Of a stretch of DNA of 64,000 nt, positions 1-9,006 are shown in pieces. How positions within the stretch are numbered: the stretch's first letter is position 1; the number at the start of each line of letters is the position of its first letter. The stretch lies in assembly GCA_944319915.1 (NCBI GenBank), contig CALUEY010000002.1, forward strand, positions 140,331 through 204,330. The letters are read 5' to 3'. The position numbers and the translations under genes are program-made. The DNA comes from an uncultured Prevotella sp. (lineage in GTDB: Bacteria; Bacteroidota; Bacteroidia; Bacteroidales; Bacteroidaceae). The notes under the pieces were generated by a model. That model made no database searches and was not told the DNA's origin. It was given only the letters and a program-made list of their open reading frames with translations.

Positions 1-513
1 GCGTTCGTTGAAATTAAAGTTGGATTCTTTCTTGTCGCCAAGCAGGAATCCCACCTGCGGCCCAACTTGAAAGTAAAATTGGAACCCCTTGCGTTCGCGC
101 CCCCAACCCAAGCGGGCGAACAGAGGTACCTGCACGTAAGTGAGCGTGCGCTGGAATTCTTCGGGCCTCCCGGTTACTTGGTTGATTACCGGTTGGTCGT
201 CAACGGTGAGGATGTCTTCTTTCCATCCCGCTTGCGCAAAGTTCACTTCGCCCACCAGGGCGCACACGCTTTTGAAGTACTTCTCGCAGGTGTAGCGCAC
301 TGTTAGGCCGCCGGTAAGCCCCCCGAGCATCCCTTGCGGTATGTCAGGGTTGAACCCCACGTTGCTAAGCATATACCCCCCGTTTACTCCTACGCTCAGT
401 TCGCTGCGGTGCTCGCCTATCTGTGCGTTGGCGGCAAGCGGCATGATGATGGCGAGGAAAATAGCAATGGCAGTTCGCTGAAGCCAGCTTGTTTTCTTGT
501 TTACCGCTCTCAT
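1..513 (-). CDS. Outer-membrane beta-barrel protein (PorT/OMP_b-brl_2-like), C-terminus outside the window
   Basis: Reading the minus strand gives an open frame that runs off the left edge. It opens with MRAVNKKTSWLQR, then a hydrophobic stretch ending in PLAANA, a good signal peptide with cleavage before QIGEHRSELS. The mature part has alternating polar/hydrophobic strands and Gly-rich turns (GVNGGYML, GGLTGGLTVRY, YFQVGPQVGFLLGD), typical of the small barrel family that includes PorT. An ATG seven codons upstream (ending at 534) is in frame, but it would add acidic residues to the signal peptide, so I prefer 513. It follows the LysM protein by about 40 bases on the same strand and is probably co-transcribed. 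Barrel assignment is by pattern; the specific role is unknown. Confidence 0.75.
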   Translation of the reverse strand, partial: MRAVNKKTSWLQRTAIAIFLAIIMPLAANAQIGEHRSELSVGVNGGYMLSNVGFNPDIPQGMLGGLTGGLTVRYTCEKYFKSVCALVGEVNFAQAGWKEDILTVDDQPVINQVTGRPEEFQRTLTYVQVPLFARLGWGRERKGFQFYFQVGPQVGFLLGDKKESNFNFNER

Positions 514-555
514 GCGGAGGTCAGTGTCTTGCATAAACGTCTGCAAATGATAGCG

Positions 556-1935
556 TTAGAAGTTGATGGTTTCCACCTTGTGGCCCGGAGTGTAGTGAAC
601 GAACAGTATGCTCCGGTTTTGGTAGCCTCCGTTGCCTATCCGTTCAAAATGCAGCGGTGTCTGTATTGGGGTGTAGCCTGCCATGCCTCGTGCGCCGTTG
701 AACTTGTCGCCATACAAGTGGAGCCCCTTGATGAAATAGTAGGCTTGGTCAAACCCGGTGATGGCGAAGCGTGGCAAAGCTTGCATCATGTCCTCATGGA
801 AGTTCCATCTGTATTTCTGTTCAATGCGGGCTGTACGTGCCGACAGTGGGTTCATGTAGAAAGAGGCCGGGATGTAAACGTTGAACTTGTAATAATTGTC
901 AAGGTCATACTTCGTGTACATCATCCATTCTGTATATCCAAACATGCTTACGGCCAGGTTGGGGTCGTTCATGGTGAGGTTGCTGAGCTTGGCGAAAGCG
1001 ATGTTGAGTTGCGGGGATCGGCCAGAGTTGAGTATGACAACGTTTGGCTGCTCCTTGCTGAACGCTTTAGCGAAGTATGCCTCGCTTGACTTCAGGTTAG
1101 TGATGGAATACTTCCGCCCCATGCTTTCAAGGCGTTTCCTAAGCCCGAACGTGAAGATGCCTTTCTTGCTTGTGGTGTCGTTGCAGTCTATGAACACGGC
1201 GTGATATCCAGCGAATTTCTCCAGAAAACGGGCTATTACGGCTTCGTTGTATTCGTTTGCGTCTTGGTAAACTTGGAAGATGTTGGGGTTCGACTTTACC
1301 TCTGGGGCGTTGATGGAGAAAGGAATCAGCACTTTTATGTCGTGCTTCTTGGCAAAGTCAGACAAGGCTTTCACCTGCGTGGAATAAAGCGGGCCGATGA
1401 TGAGGTCGCATCTTGCGGCGTCCTTATCCTTCAAGGTGTTCTTTATGTCGGCCCCTTCTGGCACGTTCCAAGCGTGCATGTCGACTGAAATGCCGTTGTG
1501 CTTAAGGCTGTCGCAGGCCATCAGCACACCGCGGTAATATTCCACCATGCGCCTGCCGTCGCCATTGTCGTCGTGCAGGGGGAGCATCACGCCAACCCTT
1601 ATGGCGCGGTTGCGGATGTCGTCGGCTTGCTTGTTGGCAGGGTGTTGTGCCTCCGTTTCTTTATTAGAGGAAGTGGTTTGCGCTGTTTGTGCTGCTTTGG
1701 GATATGGTATGAACACATAGTCGCCTTTCTTCAGCTTGTAGTCTGGTTGTTTCATTTCCGGGTTGGCATCCTTCAGCTCCTCAATGGTGATGCCATTGTC
1801 GCGGGCTATCCCGAAGATGGTTTCCTTGCGCTTCACCTTGTGGATGTCTTTCCATTTTGTGGTTTGTGCCAAGGCCGTTTCGGCAATGAAAGCAATGCCG
1901 AGCATCAGCAGCAAATATCTCAGACGTAACTTCAT
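556..1935 (-). CDS. LysM domain plus periplasmic-binding (type I) fold protein
   Basis: 459 residues. A signal peptide (about 1-23, ending ALAQ) is followed by a LysM domain at about 31-77 (KVKRKETIFGIARDNGIT, GDYVFIPYPK), a linker rich in T, Q and A, then from about 113 a domain resembling the ligand-binding fold of branched-chain amino-acid receptors (IRVGVMLPLHDDNGDGRRM, DLIIGPLYS, FIDCNDTTSK). LysM suggests anchoring to peptidoglycan, so the binding domain probably sits in the periplasm. No ABC transporter genes are nearby, so a transport role is not supported; sensing or scaffolding is as likely. The barrel gene follows closely on the same strand. Confidence 0.85.
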   Translation of the reverse strand: MKLRLRYLLLMLGIAFIAETALAQTTKWKDIHKVKRKETIFGIARDNGITIEELKDANPEMKQPDYKLKKGDYVFIPYPKAAQTAQTTSSNKETEAQHPANKQADDIRNRAIRVGVMLPLHDDNGDGRRMVEYYRGVLMACDSLKHNGISVDMHAWNVPEGADIKNTLKDKDAARCDLIIGPLYSTQVKALSDFAKKHDIKVLIPFSINAPEVKSNPNIFQVYQDANEYNEAVIARFLEKFAGYHAVFIDCNDTTSKKGIFTFGLRKRLESMGRKYSITNLKSSEAYFAKAFSKEQPNVVILNSGRSPQLNIAFAKLSNLTMNDPNLAVSMFGYTEWMMYTKYDLDNYYKFNVYIPASFYMNPLSARTARIEQKYRWNFHEDMMQALPRFAITGFDQAYYFIKGLHLYGDKFNGARGMAGYTPIQTPLHFERIGNGGYQNRSILFVHYTPGHKVETINF

Positions 1936-2003
1936 ATCTCTGTTATTTTCGATAATCGCCTACAAAATTACCAAAAAAGCGCGGATAAATCAACATAAAT
2001 AGC

Positions 2004-2011
2004 TAATTTTG
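2004..2011 (+). promoter_or_regulatory. Promoter -7 box (TAATTTTG) for the T9SS protein/uvrA pair
   Basis: TAATTTTG matches the Bacteroidota -7 consensus TAnnTTTG. It lies 20 bases before the ATG at 2032, giving a short leader. No clear TTG is seen 19-21 bases upstream, so support is from the -7 box and position only. Confidence 0.5.
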
Positions 2012-2031
2012 CACATTATATTTTGCATACG

Positions 2032-2709
2032 ATGAGAATCAGGCTAATATTAACAATGTCTTTGCTGGCGTTGCTGTCTACCGTGGCAAAGGCCGATTTT
2101 GCCCCAACGGCTTATTATACAGTTGATGGTGTTGACATGGAGTCGACCGACGTAATCAATGACGCACAGGCACCGCTTTTGGTCACCTTCAGGGCAAACC
2201 CCTCAAACCTCGGCGATGTCACCCCAACCTACGAGTGGCGTTTCACCCGTGAGGGCAGCACCGAGCCGTTCATGGTTAGGTATGAGGAGGAAACTACATA
2301 CGAGTTTCGGGAGTCTGGGTCAACGAGCGTTTCGCTCTATGTGGCTTATAGCGACTCTACGGAGGCTGAGCTGATTTCCACCATCAGGGTGAGCGTGAGC
2401 ACGAGCGTGCTTGAGATGCCCAATGCTTTCTCGCCAAACGGCGATGGCATCAACGACATTTACAAAGCGAAGGACACCCACAAGAGCATAGTGGAGTTTC
2501 ATGCCTACATCTTTAATAGGTGGGGCCAGAAGATATTCGACTGGACAAGCATAGACGACGGTTGGGACGGGACGTTCCATGGCAAACCCGTAGGCGCCGG
2601 CGTGTATTTCGTGCTCGTTAAGGCCAAGGGAGCCGACGGCACTGAATACAACATAAAGAAAGACGTTAACCTCATGCGCGACTACACCGAGGGAGGGGTG
2701 CAGCAATGA
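2032..2709 (+). CDS. Secreted protein with T9SS type B (CHU_C/gliding-associated) C-terminal sorting domain
   Basis: 225 residues from the ATG at 2032; a TTG three codons earlier is in frame but unlikely. A signal peptide ends about residue 21 (TVAKADF). Residues about 25-125 look like a PKD/Ig-like beta domain (YEWRFTREGS, YEFRESGSTSVSLYV). Residues about 128-225 carry the hallmarks of the type B sorting domain: NAFSPNGDGINDIYKAK, FHAYIFNRWGQKIFDW, GWDGTFHGKPVGAGVYFVLV. The protein should therefore be exported by Sec and then through the type IX secretion system to the surface. It is small for a T9SS cargo, with little beyond one beta domain. Its stop overlaps the uvrA start (ATGA), an odd partner for a DNA-repair gene. 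Confidence 0.88.
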   Translation: MRIRLILTMSLLALLSTVAKADFAPTAYYTVDGVDMESTDVINDAQAPLLVTFRANPSNLGDVTPTYEWRFTREGSTEPFMVRYEEETTYEFRESGSTSVSLYVAYSDSTEAELISTIRVSVSTSVLEMPNAFSPNGDGINDIYKAKDTHKSIVEFHAYIFNRWGQKIFDWTSIDDGWDGTFHGKPVGAGVYFVLVKAKGADGTEYNIKKDVNLMRDYTEGGVQQ

Positions 2710-5561
2710 ACCGCAACGCAAATGATGCCGTGCTCCGCGAAGACGGGCAGATAAATGTATGGGGGGCGCGTGTCCACAACCTGAAGAACATCAATGTAGT
2801 CATTCCGCGCAACAGCCTTACCGTTGTCACGGGCTTGTCGGGGTCGGGAAAGTCGTCGCTTGCGTTCGACACCATTTATGCCGAGGGGCAAAGGCGATAC
2901 CTTGAGACCTTCTCCGCCTATGCGCGCAATTTCCTTGGCGGGCTCGAACGCCCCGATGTAGACAAGATAACGGGCCTTAGCCCTGTGATAAGCATAGAGC
3001 AGAAGACCACCAACAAGAATCCGCGCTCCACCGTAGGCACAACCACTGAGATATACGATTTCCTGCGCCTGCTTTTCGCCCGCGCCGGCAAGGCTTACAG
3101 CTATGCCACGGGCGAGGAGATGGTGAAGTACACCGAGGAGAAGGTGCTTGAGATGATCATGCACGGGTATGCCGGGAAGAAGATAATGATACTCGCTCCG
3201 CTCGTGCGCAGCCGCAAGGGGCATTACCGCGAGCTGTTCGAGAGCATGAGGCGCAAGGGCTACCTCAACATACGGGTTGATGGCGAGGTGCTTGAGATAA
3301 CGCGCGGCATGAAGGTCGACCGCTACAAGAACCACGACATAGAAGTGGTGATCGACAAGCTCCGGGTGCAGCCAAAGGACGACGACCGCCTCAAGAAAAG
3401 CGTCTCCATCGCCATGAAGCAGGGCGACGGCCTGATAATGGTGCTCGATGGTGACAGTGGCGAGGCCAAGTATTACTCAAAGCGGCTCATGTGTCCCACC
3501 ACGGGCATCTCCTACAGCGACCCCGCGCCTAACAATTTCTCGTTCAATTCACCGCAGGGGGCCTGCCCGCGCTGCAAGGGGTTGGGCTACATAAACGAGA
3601 TAGACATCAACAAGGTTATTCCCGACCGCTCGCTGAGCATTTACAAGGGAGCCATCGTTCCGCTCGGCAAGTATCGCAACCAGATGATATTCTGGCAGAT
3701 AGACGCCATCCTCCATAAGTATGGCTGCGACATAAAGACACCTGTGAGCCAGATGCCCGACGAAGCACTGGGCGAAATCCTCAACGGCTCGATAGAGAGC
3801 GTGCGTATCGACAAGGAGCTTGTACACACGTCGAGCGATTATTTCGTGGCTTACGACGGCGTGGTGAAGTACCTCCGCAGCGTGTTCGAGGATGACGACT
3901 CTGCCAGCGGGCAGAAGTGGGCCGACCAGTTCATGGCCGTATGCCAATGCCCCGAGTGCCACGGGCAGAGGCTCAACCGCGAGTCGCTTTCCTACCGTGT
4001 GTGGAACAAGAACATCGGCGAGCTATCGGCAATGGACATCGGCGAGTTCCGCGAGTGGCTCTCAGAGGTGGAGCGGCACCTCGACAGCCAGCAGAGGCAG
4101 ATAGCGGCCGAGATATTGAAGGAGATACGCACTCGCGTTGACTTCCTGCTCGAAGTGGGGCTCGACTATCTTTCGCTCAACCGCCAGTCGGCATCGCTCT
4201 CCGGCGGCGAGAGCCAGCGCATACGCCTTGCCACGCAGATAGGCTCGCAGCTCGTCAACGTGCTCTACATACTCGACGAGCCGAGCATAGGGCTCCACCA
4301 GCGCGACAACGAGCGGCTCATACGCTCGCTCAAAGAGCTGCGCGACATAGGCAATACGGTCATCGTGGTGGAGCACGACCGCGACATGATGCTCAACGCC
4401 GACTACATCGTAGACATTGGCCCAAAGGCCGGGCGGCATGGCGGCGAGGTGGTGTTCCAGGGCACGCCCGGGCAGATGATGGGCAGCCACACGCTCACGA
4501 GCAAGTATCTCAGCGGCGAGCTTAAGATAGAAGTGCCTGCCGCCAGGCGCAAGGGCAGCGGCAAGAGCCTGTGGCTGCGCGGGGCTCGGGGCAACAACCT
4601 CAGGGGCGTTGACGTGGAGTTTCCGCTCGGCAAGCTCATCGTCGTGACGGGGGTGAGCGGCTCTGGCAAGTCAACGCTCATCAACGAGACCCTGCAGCCC
4701 ATACTCAGCCACCACTTTTACCGTTCGGCCAAGAAGCCCATGCCTTACGACAGCATTGAGGGCCTTGAGGCTATCGACAAGGTGGTAAACGTAGACCAAA
4801 GCCCGCTGGGGCGCACGCCGCGCTCCAATCCGGCCACCTACACGGGAGTGTTTGGCGACATACGTTCGTTGTTCGTCAACCTGCCCGAGGCCAAGATAAG
4901 GGGGTATAAGCCCGGTCGCTTTTCGTTCAACGTGAAGGGAGGCCGCTGCGAGGCATGCGGGGGCAATGGATACAAGACCATTGAGATGAACTTCCTGCCC
5001 GACGTGATGGTGCCTTGCGAGGTGTGCCACGGCAAGCGTTACAACCGCGAGACGCTCGAGGTGCGCTACAAGGGCAAGAGCATTGCCGACGTGCTCGACA
5101 TGACCATAAACCAGGCTGTGGAGTTCTTTGAGAACGTGCCCGACATACTCCGCAAGATAAAGACCATACAGGACGTGGGCCTTGGCTACATAAAGCTGGG
5201 CCAGCCCTCGCCAACGCTCTCGGGGGGCGAGAGCCAGCGCGTGAAACTGGCCACTGAGCTGAGCAAGCGCGACACGGGCAAGACGCTCTACATCCTCGAC
5301 GAGCCAACCACCGGACTGCACTTTGAGGACATCAGAATCCTGATGGATGTGCTGCAGAAGTTGGTTGACCGGGGCAACACGGTCATCGTGATAGAACACA
5401 ACCTCGACGTGATAAAGCTGGCCGACCATATCATCGACATGGGGCCCGAGGGCGGCCGCAAGGGCGGCTGCGTGCTTTCCGTAGGCACGCCCGAGGAGGT
5501 GGCCATGAGCGACAAGGGCTTTACGCCGCGCTTCCTGCGCCAGGAGCTTGGCCTCGGCTGA
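2706..5561 (+). CDS. uvrA: Excinuclease ABC subunit A
   Basis: 951 residues, normal for UvrA, the damage-recognition ATPase of nucleotide excision repair. Two ABC ATPase halves are visible: Walker A GLSGSGKSSLAFDTIYAEG near the N-terminus and GVSGSGKSTLINET in the second half; signatures LSGGESQRIRLATQIG and LSGGESQRVKLATEL; Walker B YILDEPSIGLHQRDN and YILDEPTTGLHFED. Zinc-binding cysteines appear in CPRCKGLGY, CPECHGQR, CEACGGNGY and CEVCHGKR. The ATG overlaps the stop of the T9SS-sorted gene by four bases, so translation is probably coupled. A strong terminator follows. No uvrB or uvrC is in the window. Confidence 0.98.
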   Translation: MNRNANDAVLREDGQINVWGARVHNLKNINVVIPRNSLTVVTGLSGSGKSSLAFDTIYAEGQRRYLETFSAYARNFLGGLERPDVDKITGLSPVISIEQKTTNKNPRSTVGTTTEIYDFLRLLFARAGKAYSYATGEEMVKYTEEKVLEMIMHGYAGKKIMILAPLVRSRKGHYRELFESMRRKGYLNIRVDGEVLEITRGMKVDRYKNHDIEVVIDKLRVQPKDDDRLKKSVSIAMKQGDGLIMVLDGDSGEAKYYSKRLMCPTTGISYSDPAPNNFSFNSPQGACPRCKGLGYINEIDINKVIPDRSLSIYKGAIVPLGKYRNQMIFWQIDAILHKYGCDIKTPVSQMPDEALGEILNGSIESVRIDKELVHTSSDYFVAYDGVVKYLRSVFEDDDSASGQKWADQFMAVCQCPECHGQRLNRESLSYRVWNKNIGELSAMDIGEFREWLSEVERHLDSQQRQIAAEILKEIRTRVDFLLEVGLDYLSLNRQSASLSGGESQRIRLATQIGSQLVNVLYILDEPSIGLHQRDNERLIRSLKELRDIGNTVIVVEHDRDMMLNADYIVDIGPKAGRHGGEVVFQGTPGQMMGSHTLTSKYLSGELKIEVPAARRKGSGKSLWLRGARGNNLRGVDVEFPLGKLIVVTGVSGSGKSTLINETLQPILSHHFYRSAKKPMPYDSIEGLEAIDKVVNVDQSPLGRTPRSNPATYTGVFGDIRSLFVNLPEAKIRGYKPGRFSFNVKGGRCEACGGNGYKTIEMNFLPDVMVPCEVCHGKRYNRETLEVRYKGKSIADVLDMTINQAVEFFENVPDILRKIKTIQDVGLGYIKLGQPSPTLSGGESQRVKLATELSKRDTGKTLYILDEPTTGLHFEDIRILMDVLQKLVDRGNTVIVIEHNLDVIKLADHIIDMGPEGGRKGGCVLSVGTPEEVAMSDKGFTPRFLRQELGLG

Positions 5562-5593
5562 GCCTGGCTGCACAGTGTGGGCGTTGAAGCAAA

Positions 5594-5624
5594 GGGGCAA
5601 GGCTTGCGGCCTTGCCCCCTTTTT
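5594..5624 (+). terminator. Rho-independent terminator after uvrA
   Basis: A 10-bp stem GGGGCAAGGC / GCCTTGCCCC with a 5-nt loop (TTGCG) is followed by C and five T. It lies 33 bases after the uvrA stop and could also help end the convergent porin transcript. Confidence 0.88.
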
Positions 5625-5653
5625 GTCATGTCAGCAATTGTGTTGGTTTGTGT

Positions 5654-6652
5654 TTAGAAGCGAGTCATGAACTCTATTACTACCTTGTCTTGTTCCGAGG
5701 GCTTGGCTATTGCCCCTTCGCGGTAGAAATATTTCTCATAGTTCAGGCGGATGTCTGATACGAATGGGGTAGAGAGGCTCAGCGTAACGCCTCCCGTTAT
5801 GCGCTGCCGGCGATAGTCGGTGGTGTAGAGCAGCCCTTCTTCGTTTAGCGTTCCGTCGCTGTGGTCGCTCATGTAGTCGTAGCGCACCAGTGGCGAAACC
5901 TTCTTTACCAGCGGCTTCTTTCCGCCCACCTTTATGTCGTAGTTCACGAAGCCGTCAAAAGAGTGCACCGCCCCGTATGCATCGTCGGCGTAGTGCTTGT
6001 ACAGGTATTCGGCCTCTACGTGCCAGCCGTTGCCGTGGTAATAGGCTCCTGCGTCATACATCATGATGTTGGTGGTCTCGGGCTTTATCTTCTGCACGCT
6101 GAGCGTCAGGTTGAACCCGCGTGGGAAGAGCAGCTGTGCCTTGGCCGAATAGTTGATGTTGTTAGTCCAGAAATCCTTTTGCTCGGTAAGGCCGGAGCCA
6201 TTGAATATTCCGGCTTCGAGTATTATAGGGAAGCCGGGGTTGAAGGTATAGCCGAGCGTGGCGCCCACGTCGCGCACGTTGCCTACCTGCTTGGCTATGA
6301 ACGAGCGGTTGGCGAAGTACTGCTGGTGGGGCGAGCGGTGGGCGTCGATGGTGAACGGCACGCGCATTTGGCCGATTGTAAAGTTGAGTGTCTTCCAAGG
6401 GGATATGCGCGTATATGCATCGAGCATCTTTATGTTGCCCTCGTCGGAGAGGTCTATCTCGGCCTTGTACGACACAGCGTCTACCACCTTGCCCGTAAGG
6501 CTGAAGCGGGCGTTGCGCACTTGGAAGCGGCCCTTGCCCTCCTCAGTTTGGTATTCGTACTTGCCGCGGATGGTTCCGTGTATTTCCGGCTTGAACTGTG
6601 CGGCGGCGTCGATGCTTGCCGTCAGTGCCAATATGGCCAATAGTTTTTTCAT
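5654..6652 (-). CDS. Outer-membrane porin of the phosphate-selective OprO/OprP type
   Basis: 332 residues. The signal peptide is MKKLLAILALTASIDAAAQ. The mature chain reads as a beta-barrel: RGKYEYQTEEGKGRFQVRNA, FSLTGKVVDAVSYKAEIDLS, NFTIGQMRVPFTID, and ends with VVIEFMTRF, a C-terminal aromatic residue as in outer-membrane barrels. The opening matches the phosphate-selective porin O/P family (Porin_O_P), but no phosphate gene is adjacent and substrate is not shown. It stands alone, converging on uvrA. A weak promoter-like box (GAACTTTG on the minus strand, near 6739-6746) lies upstream. Confidence 0.85.
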   Translation of the reverse strand: MKKLLAILALTASIDAAAQFKPEIHGTIRGKYEYQTEEGKGRFQVRNARFSLTGKVVDAVSYKAEIDLSDEGNIKMLDAYTRISPWKTLNFTIGQMRVPFTIDAHRSPHQQYFANRSFIAKQVGNVRDVGATLGYTFNPGFPIILEAGIFNGSGLTEQKDFWTNNINYSAKAQLLFPRGFNLTLSVQKIKPETTNIMMYDAGAYYHGNGWHVEAEYLYKHYADDAYGAVHSFDGFVNYDIKVGGKKPLVKKVSPLVRYDYMSDHSDGTLNEEGLLYTTDYRRQRITGGVTLSLSTPFVSDIRLNYEKYFYREGAIAKPSEQDKVVIEFMTRF

Positions 6653-6911
6653 GCGTTGGCTCTTTTTGTTGTTCCTTTAAGGCTTTTGTGCTTGGAGATT
6701 TGCTTCCTGCTGGTTTCCGCACCACTTGTCATGCGCTGCAAAGTTCGGTATTATTTGTTACAAAACGATTGCAAAGTCTTTAAAGAAAGATAAAAATGGG
6801 TGGAAACGGTTTCGGCCCTGGCTATGCCGAAGTAGAAGGGACTGTGCAGGCAAAAAGCAGTGGCGGGCTTGATTTTGCGGTGAGTGATGGTGTAATTAAT
6901 TAAATTAGTAG

Positions 6912-6919
6912 TAACTTTG
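6912..6919 (+). promoter_or_regulatory. Promoter -7 box (TAACTTTG) for mntP
   Basis: TAACTTTG fits TAnnTTTG and lies 24 bases before the ATG at 6944. No good TTG is found at the -33 position. The rest of the 290-base gap from 6653 holds no other feature I can support. Confidence 0.55.
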
Positions 6920-6943
6920 CAGCCGCTTTATGAATCAGTGTTT

Positions 6944-7522
6944 ATGAGTTTCTTCGACATTTGCCTTTTGGCATTTGCCCTGGCCATGGACTGCTTTGCG
7001 GTGTCGATGGTGAGCGGGGTCATAATGAGCCGCTTTGTGGTTGGGGTGGCCCTGCGCATGGCGGTGCTGTTTGGCCTTTTCCAGGCATTCATGCCTTTCG
7101 TTGGGTGGCTTGCCACGAGCCATTTCCGCGAATACATCGAGTCGGTTGACCATTGGATTGCCTTTGGCTTGCTGGCTTTCCTTGGCGGCAAGATGGTGCG
7201 CGACGCTTTCTCTGGCGATGACGGGTGCCGCCACTTTGCGCCTGACAGGTTGCGCACCCAGGTGGTGCTCTCTGTGGCCACGAGCATCGATGCGCTGGCC
7301 GTGGGCATCTCGTTTGCCTGCCTCGGCTACGGCAGCCTGTCGCAGTTGGGCTTGCCGCTGCTTGTCATCGGGCTTGTTTCGCTGCTCATGTCGCTTGTTG
7401 GCACAGCCCTTGGGGCTCGCTTTGGTTGCGCCATAGCCCGCAGGCTTAAGCCAGACCTCGTGGGCGGTGTCATCCTGCTGCTCATCGGCGTAAAGATATT
7501 GGTGAGCCACCTTTGCGCCTGA
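6944..7522 (+). CDS. mntP: Putative manganese efflux pump MntP
   Basis: 192 residues from ATG 6944 (MSFFDICLLAFALAMDCFAV); a TTG nine codons earlier lies inside the promoter box and is rejected. About six hydrophobic segments fill the protein. The two conserved aspartate motifs of the MntP/YebN family are present: FALAMDCFAVSM in the first helix and SVATSIDALAVGISF in the middle, reflecting the internal repeat of the family. MntP exports Mn(II) across the inner membrane. It is followed by a 348-base gap with a repeat element and then another small transporter gene on the same strand. I see no yybP-ykoY riboswitch upstream. Confidence 0.9.
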   Translation: MSFFDICLLAFALAMDCFAVSMVSGVIMSRFVVGVALRMAVLFGLFQAFMPFVGWLATSHFREYIESVDHWIAFGLLAFLGGKMVRDAFSGDDGCRHFAPDRLRTQVVLSVATSIDALAVGISFACLGYGSLSQLGLPLLVIGLVSLLMSLVGTALGARFGCAIARRLKPDLVGGVILLLIGVKILVSHLCA

Positions 7523-7655
7523 TGGCGAGGCCATGGCCGCAGGCGGCATTGCCTGTGGCGCGCCGCGGCGAGTGGGTAGGGGCGGCGTTGGGATGCCTCG
7601 TGGGCATTCGCGTTTCTTTACATAAGTGCTGTCCGGGGACTGTATTGCCGTTGTT

Positions 7656-7770
7656 GCCTTGCCAAACGTGCGCTTTTGCCCTGCCAAACGGTGCGTTTCA
7701 GACTGCGGAATGGGCTGTTTTGCTTGGCGAAAAGGCACGTGTTGCCAAGTGGCTGATTGTCAATTTCTTG
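7656..7770 (+). repeat. Copy A of the 4 x 22-nt intergenic element
   Basis: Four units begin at about 7656, 7678, 7700 and 7722. Their core hexamers (AAACGT, AAACGG, GAATGG, AAAAGG) start at 7664, 7686, 7708 and 7730, exactly 22 bases apart. The last unit reads GGCACGTGTTG and is followed by a tail CCAAGTGGCTGATTGTCAAT also recognisable in other copies. It lies in the 348-base gap between mntP and yeiH. A small hairpin (7817-7838, ACGAGG...CCTCGT) lies between the element and yeiH. Confidence 0.85.
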
Positions 7771-7870
7771 CAGATGCAGGCCATGCTGAGCTTTTGATGC
7801 TGAATTATTTTGACATACGAGGTGCTTGCGCGCCTCGTGAAACTTTGAATTCAATTAATAATAAAAATAG

Positions 7871-8911
7871 ATGATTAAACTTACAGAACAGCGGAGCAGC
7901 ATGCTGCACGGCGTGTTGCTCATGGCACTCTTTTCGTGCGCGGCGTTTTACATTGGCGGCATGGGCTTTGTAAAGGCCCTTTCGTTCAGTCCGATGATTG
8001 TGGGCATAATCCTTGGCATGCTTTACGCCAACAGCCTGCGCAACAACCTCCCCGACACGTGGGTGCCAGGGATACAGTTTTGCTCTAAGCGGGTGCTGCG
8101 TCTGGGCATAATACTTTATGGCTTCAGGCTAACCTTCCAGGACGTCATGGCGGTGGGCCTGCCGGCCATTGTGGTGGATGCCGCAATCGTGGCCTCCACG
8201 ATTGCCGTTGGGCTGCTTGTGGGCAGGCTGCTCCGGATGGATCGCGGCATAGCCTTGCTCACCTCGGTGGGCAGTGCCATCTGTGGGGCTGCGGCCATCC
8301 TCGGCACAGAGTCGGCCATAAGGGTGAAGCCCTACAAGACGGCAGTGGCCGTGGCTACGGTGGTGATTTTCGGCACTTTGGCCATGTTCCTTTACCCCAT
8401 TGCCTACCGCAGTGGATTGCTGGGCCTGCAGCCCGAGGCCATGGGCCTGTTTACTGGGGCCACGGTGCACGAGGTGGCCCACGTGGTGGGGGCAGGCAAT
8501 GCCATGGGCAAGGCTGTGGCCGACACGGCAATAATAGTGAAGATGATAAGGGTGATGATGCTCGTGCCGGTGCTCTTCGTCATTGGCTATGCCGTGCGTA
8601 GGGCGGCTGTGGCTGGTGCTGGCGACTCAAGCCGCGCCAAGGTGCAGGTGCCGTGGTTTGCGGTGCTCTTCCTCGTTGCCATTGGCTTCAACTCATTGGG
8701 GGTGCTGCCGGCGGCGGTGGTTGGTTTCATCAATGAGTTCGACACGTTCCTGCTCACCATGGCCATGGCTGCGCTGGGCGCTGAGACGAGCATCGACAAG
8801 TTTCGCCGCGCCGGAGCCAAGCCGTTTGTGCTGGCCTTGGTTCTTTTCTTTTGGCTTGTAGGTGCTGGCTATGTGTTGGTTAGTTGTCTTGTGCCTGCCA
8901 TGATGGGGTAG
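7871..8911 (+). CDS. YeiH family (UPF0324) putative sulfate exporter, membrane protein
   Basis: 346 residues, normal for the family. About ten hydrophobic segments are visible. Family features include SVGSAICGAAAILGTE, FTGATVHEVAHVVGAG and a conserved core around NSLGVLPAAVVGFI. The family is annotated as putative sulfate/anion exporters, mainly by regulator context in other bacteria; no such regulator is adjacent here, so the substrate is inferred only. The start ATG at 7871 is preceded by an A/T-rich stretch. It is followed by a strong inverted repeat shared with the convergent helicase gene. Confidence 0.85.
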   Translation: MIKLTEQRSSMLHGVLLMALFSCAAFYIGGMGFVKALSFSPMIVGIILGMLYANSLRNNLPDTWVPGIQFCSKRVLRLGIILYGFRLTFQDVMAVGLPAIVVDAAIVASTIAVGLLVGRLLRMDRGIALLTSVGSAICGAAAILGTESAIRVKPYKTAVAVATVVIFGTLAMFLYPIAYRSGLLGLQPEAMGLFTGATVHEVAHVVGAGNAMGKAVADTAIIVKMIRVMMLVPVLFVIGYAVRRAAVAGAGDSSRAKVQVPWFAVLFLVAIGFNSLGVLPAAVVGFINEFDTFLLTMAMAALGAETSIDKFRRAGAKPFVLALVLFFWLVGAGYVLVSCLVPAMMG

Positions 8912-8946
8912 GGCAGGCGAACTTGTTGCATCCTCCCCCAAAAGTG

Positions 8947-8988
8947 GGCAAGGCCGCAAGGAACAGTGGTGTTCCTTGCGGCCTTGCC
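8947..8988. terminator. Bidirectional terminator between yeiH and the helicase gene
   Basis: A perfect 19-bp inverted repeat (GGCAAGGCCGCAAGGAACA and its complement) closes a 4-nt loop between two convergent genes, 35 bases after yeiH and 18 bases after the helicase stop. T-tracts are weak on both sides, so termination is inferred from the stem and position. Confidence 0.75.
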
Positions 8989-9006
8989 TGTATAAACGTT
9001 TGTTTG

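Noticed and set aside
334-1089. 251-codon plus-strand open frame at the left end
   Set aside because: It is antisense to the LysM and barrel genes, which have clear signal peptides and domains on the minus strand.
7656-7744. 22-nt arrays considered as ordinary terminators
   Set aside because: No T-run follows, the copies occur between divergent as well as convergent genes, and several sites already have separate terminators.
5594-8988. Similarity between the terminators at 5594 and 8947 (both with GCAAGGC and GCCTTGC arms) as a repeat family
   Set aside because: Shared bases are short and GC-rich stems of this kind arise easily; the remaining sequence differs.
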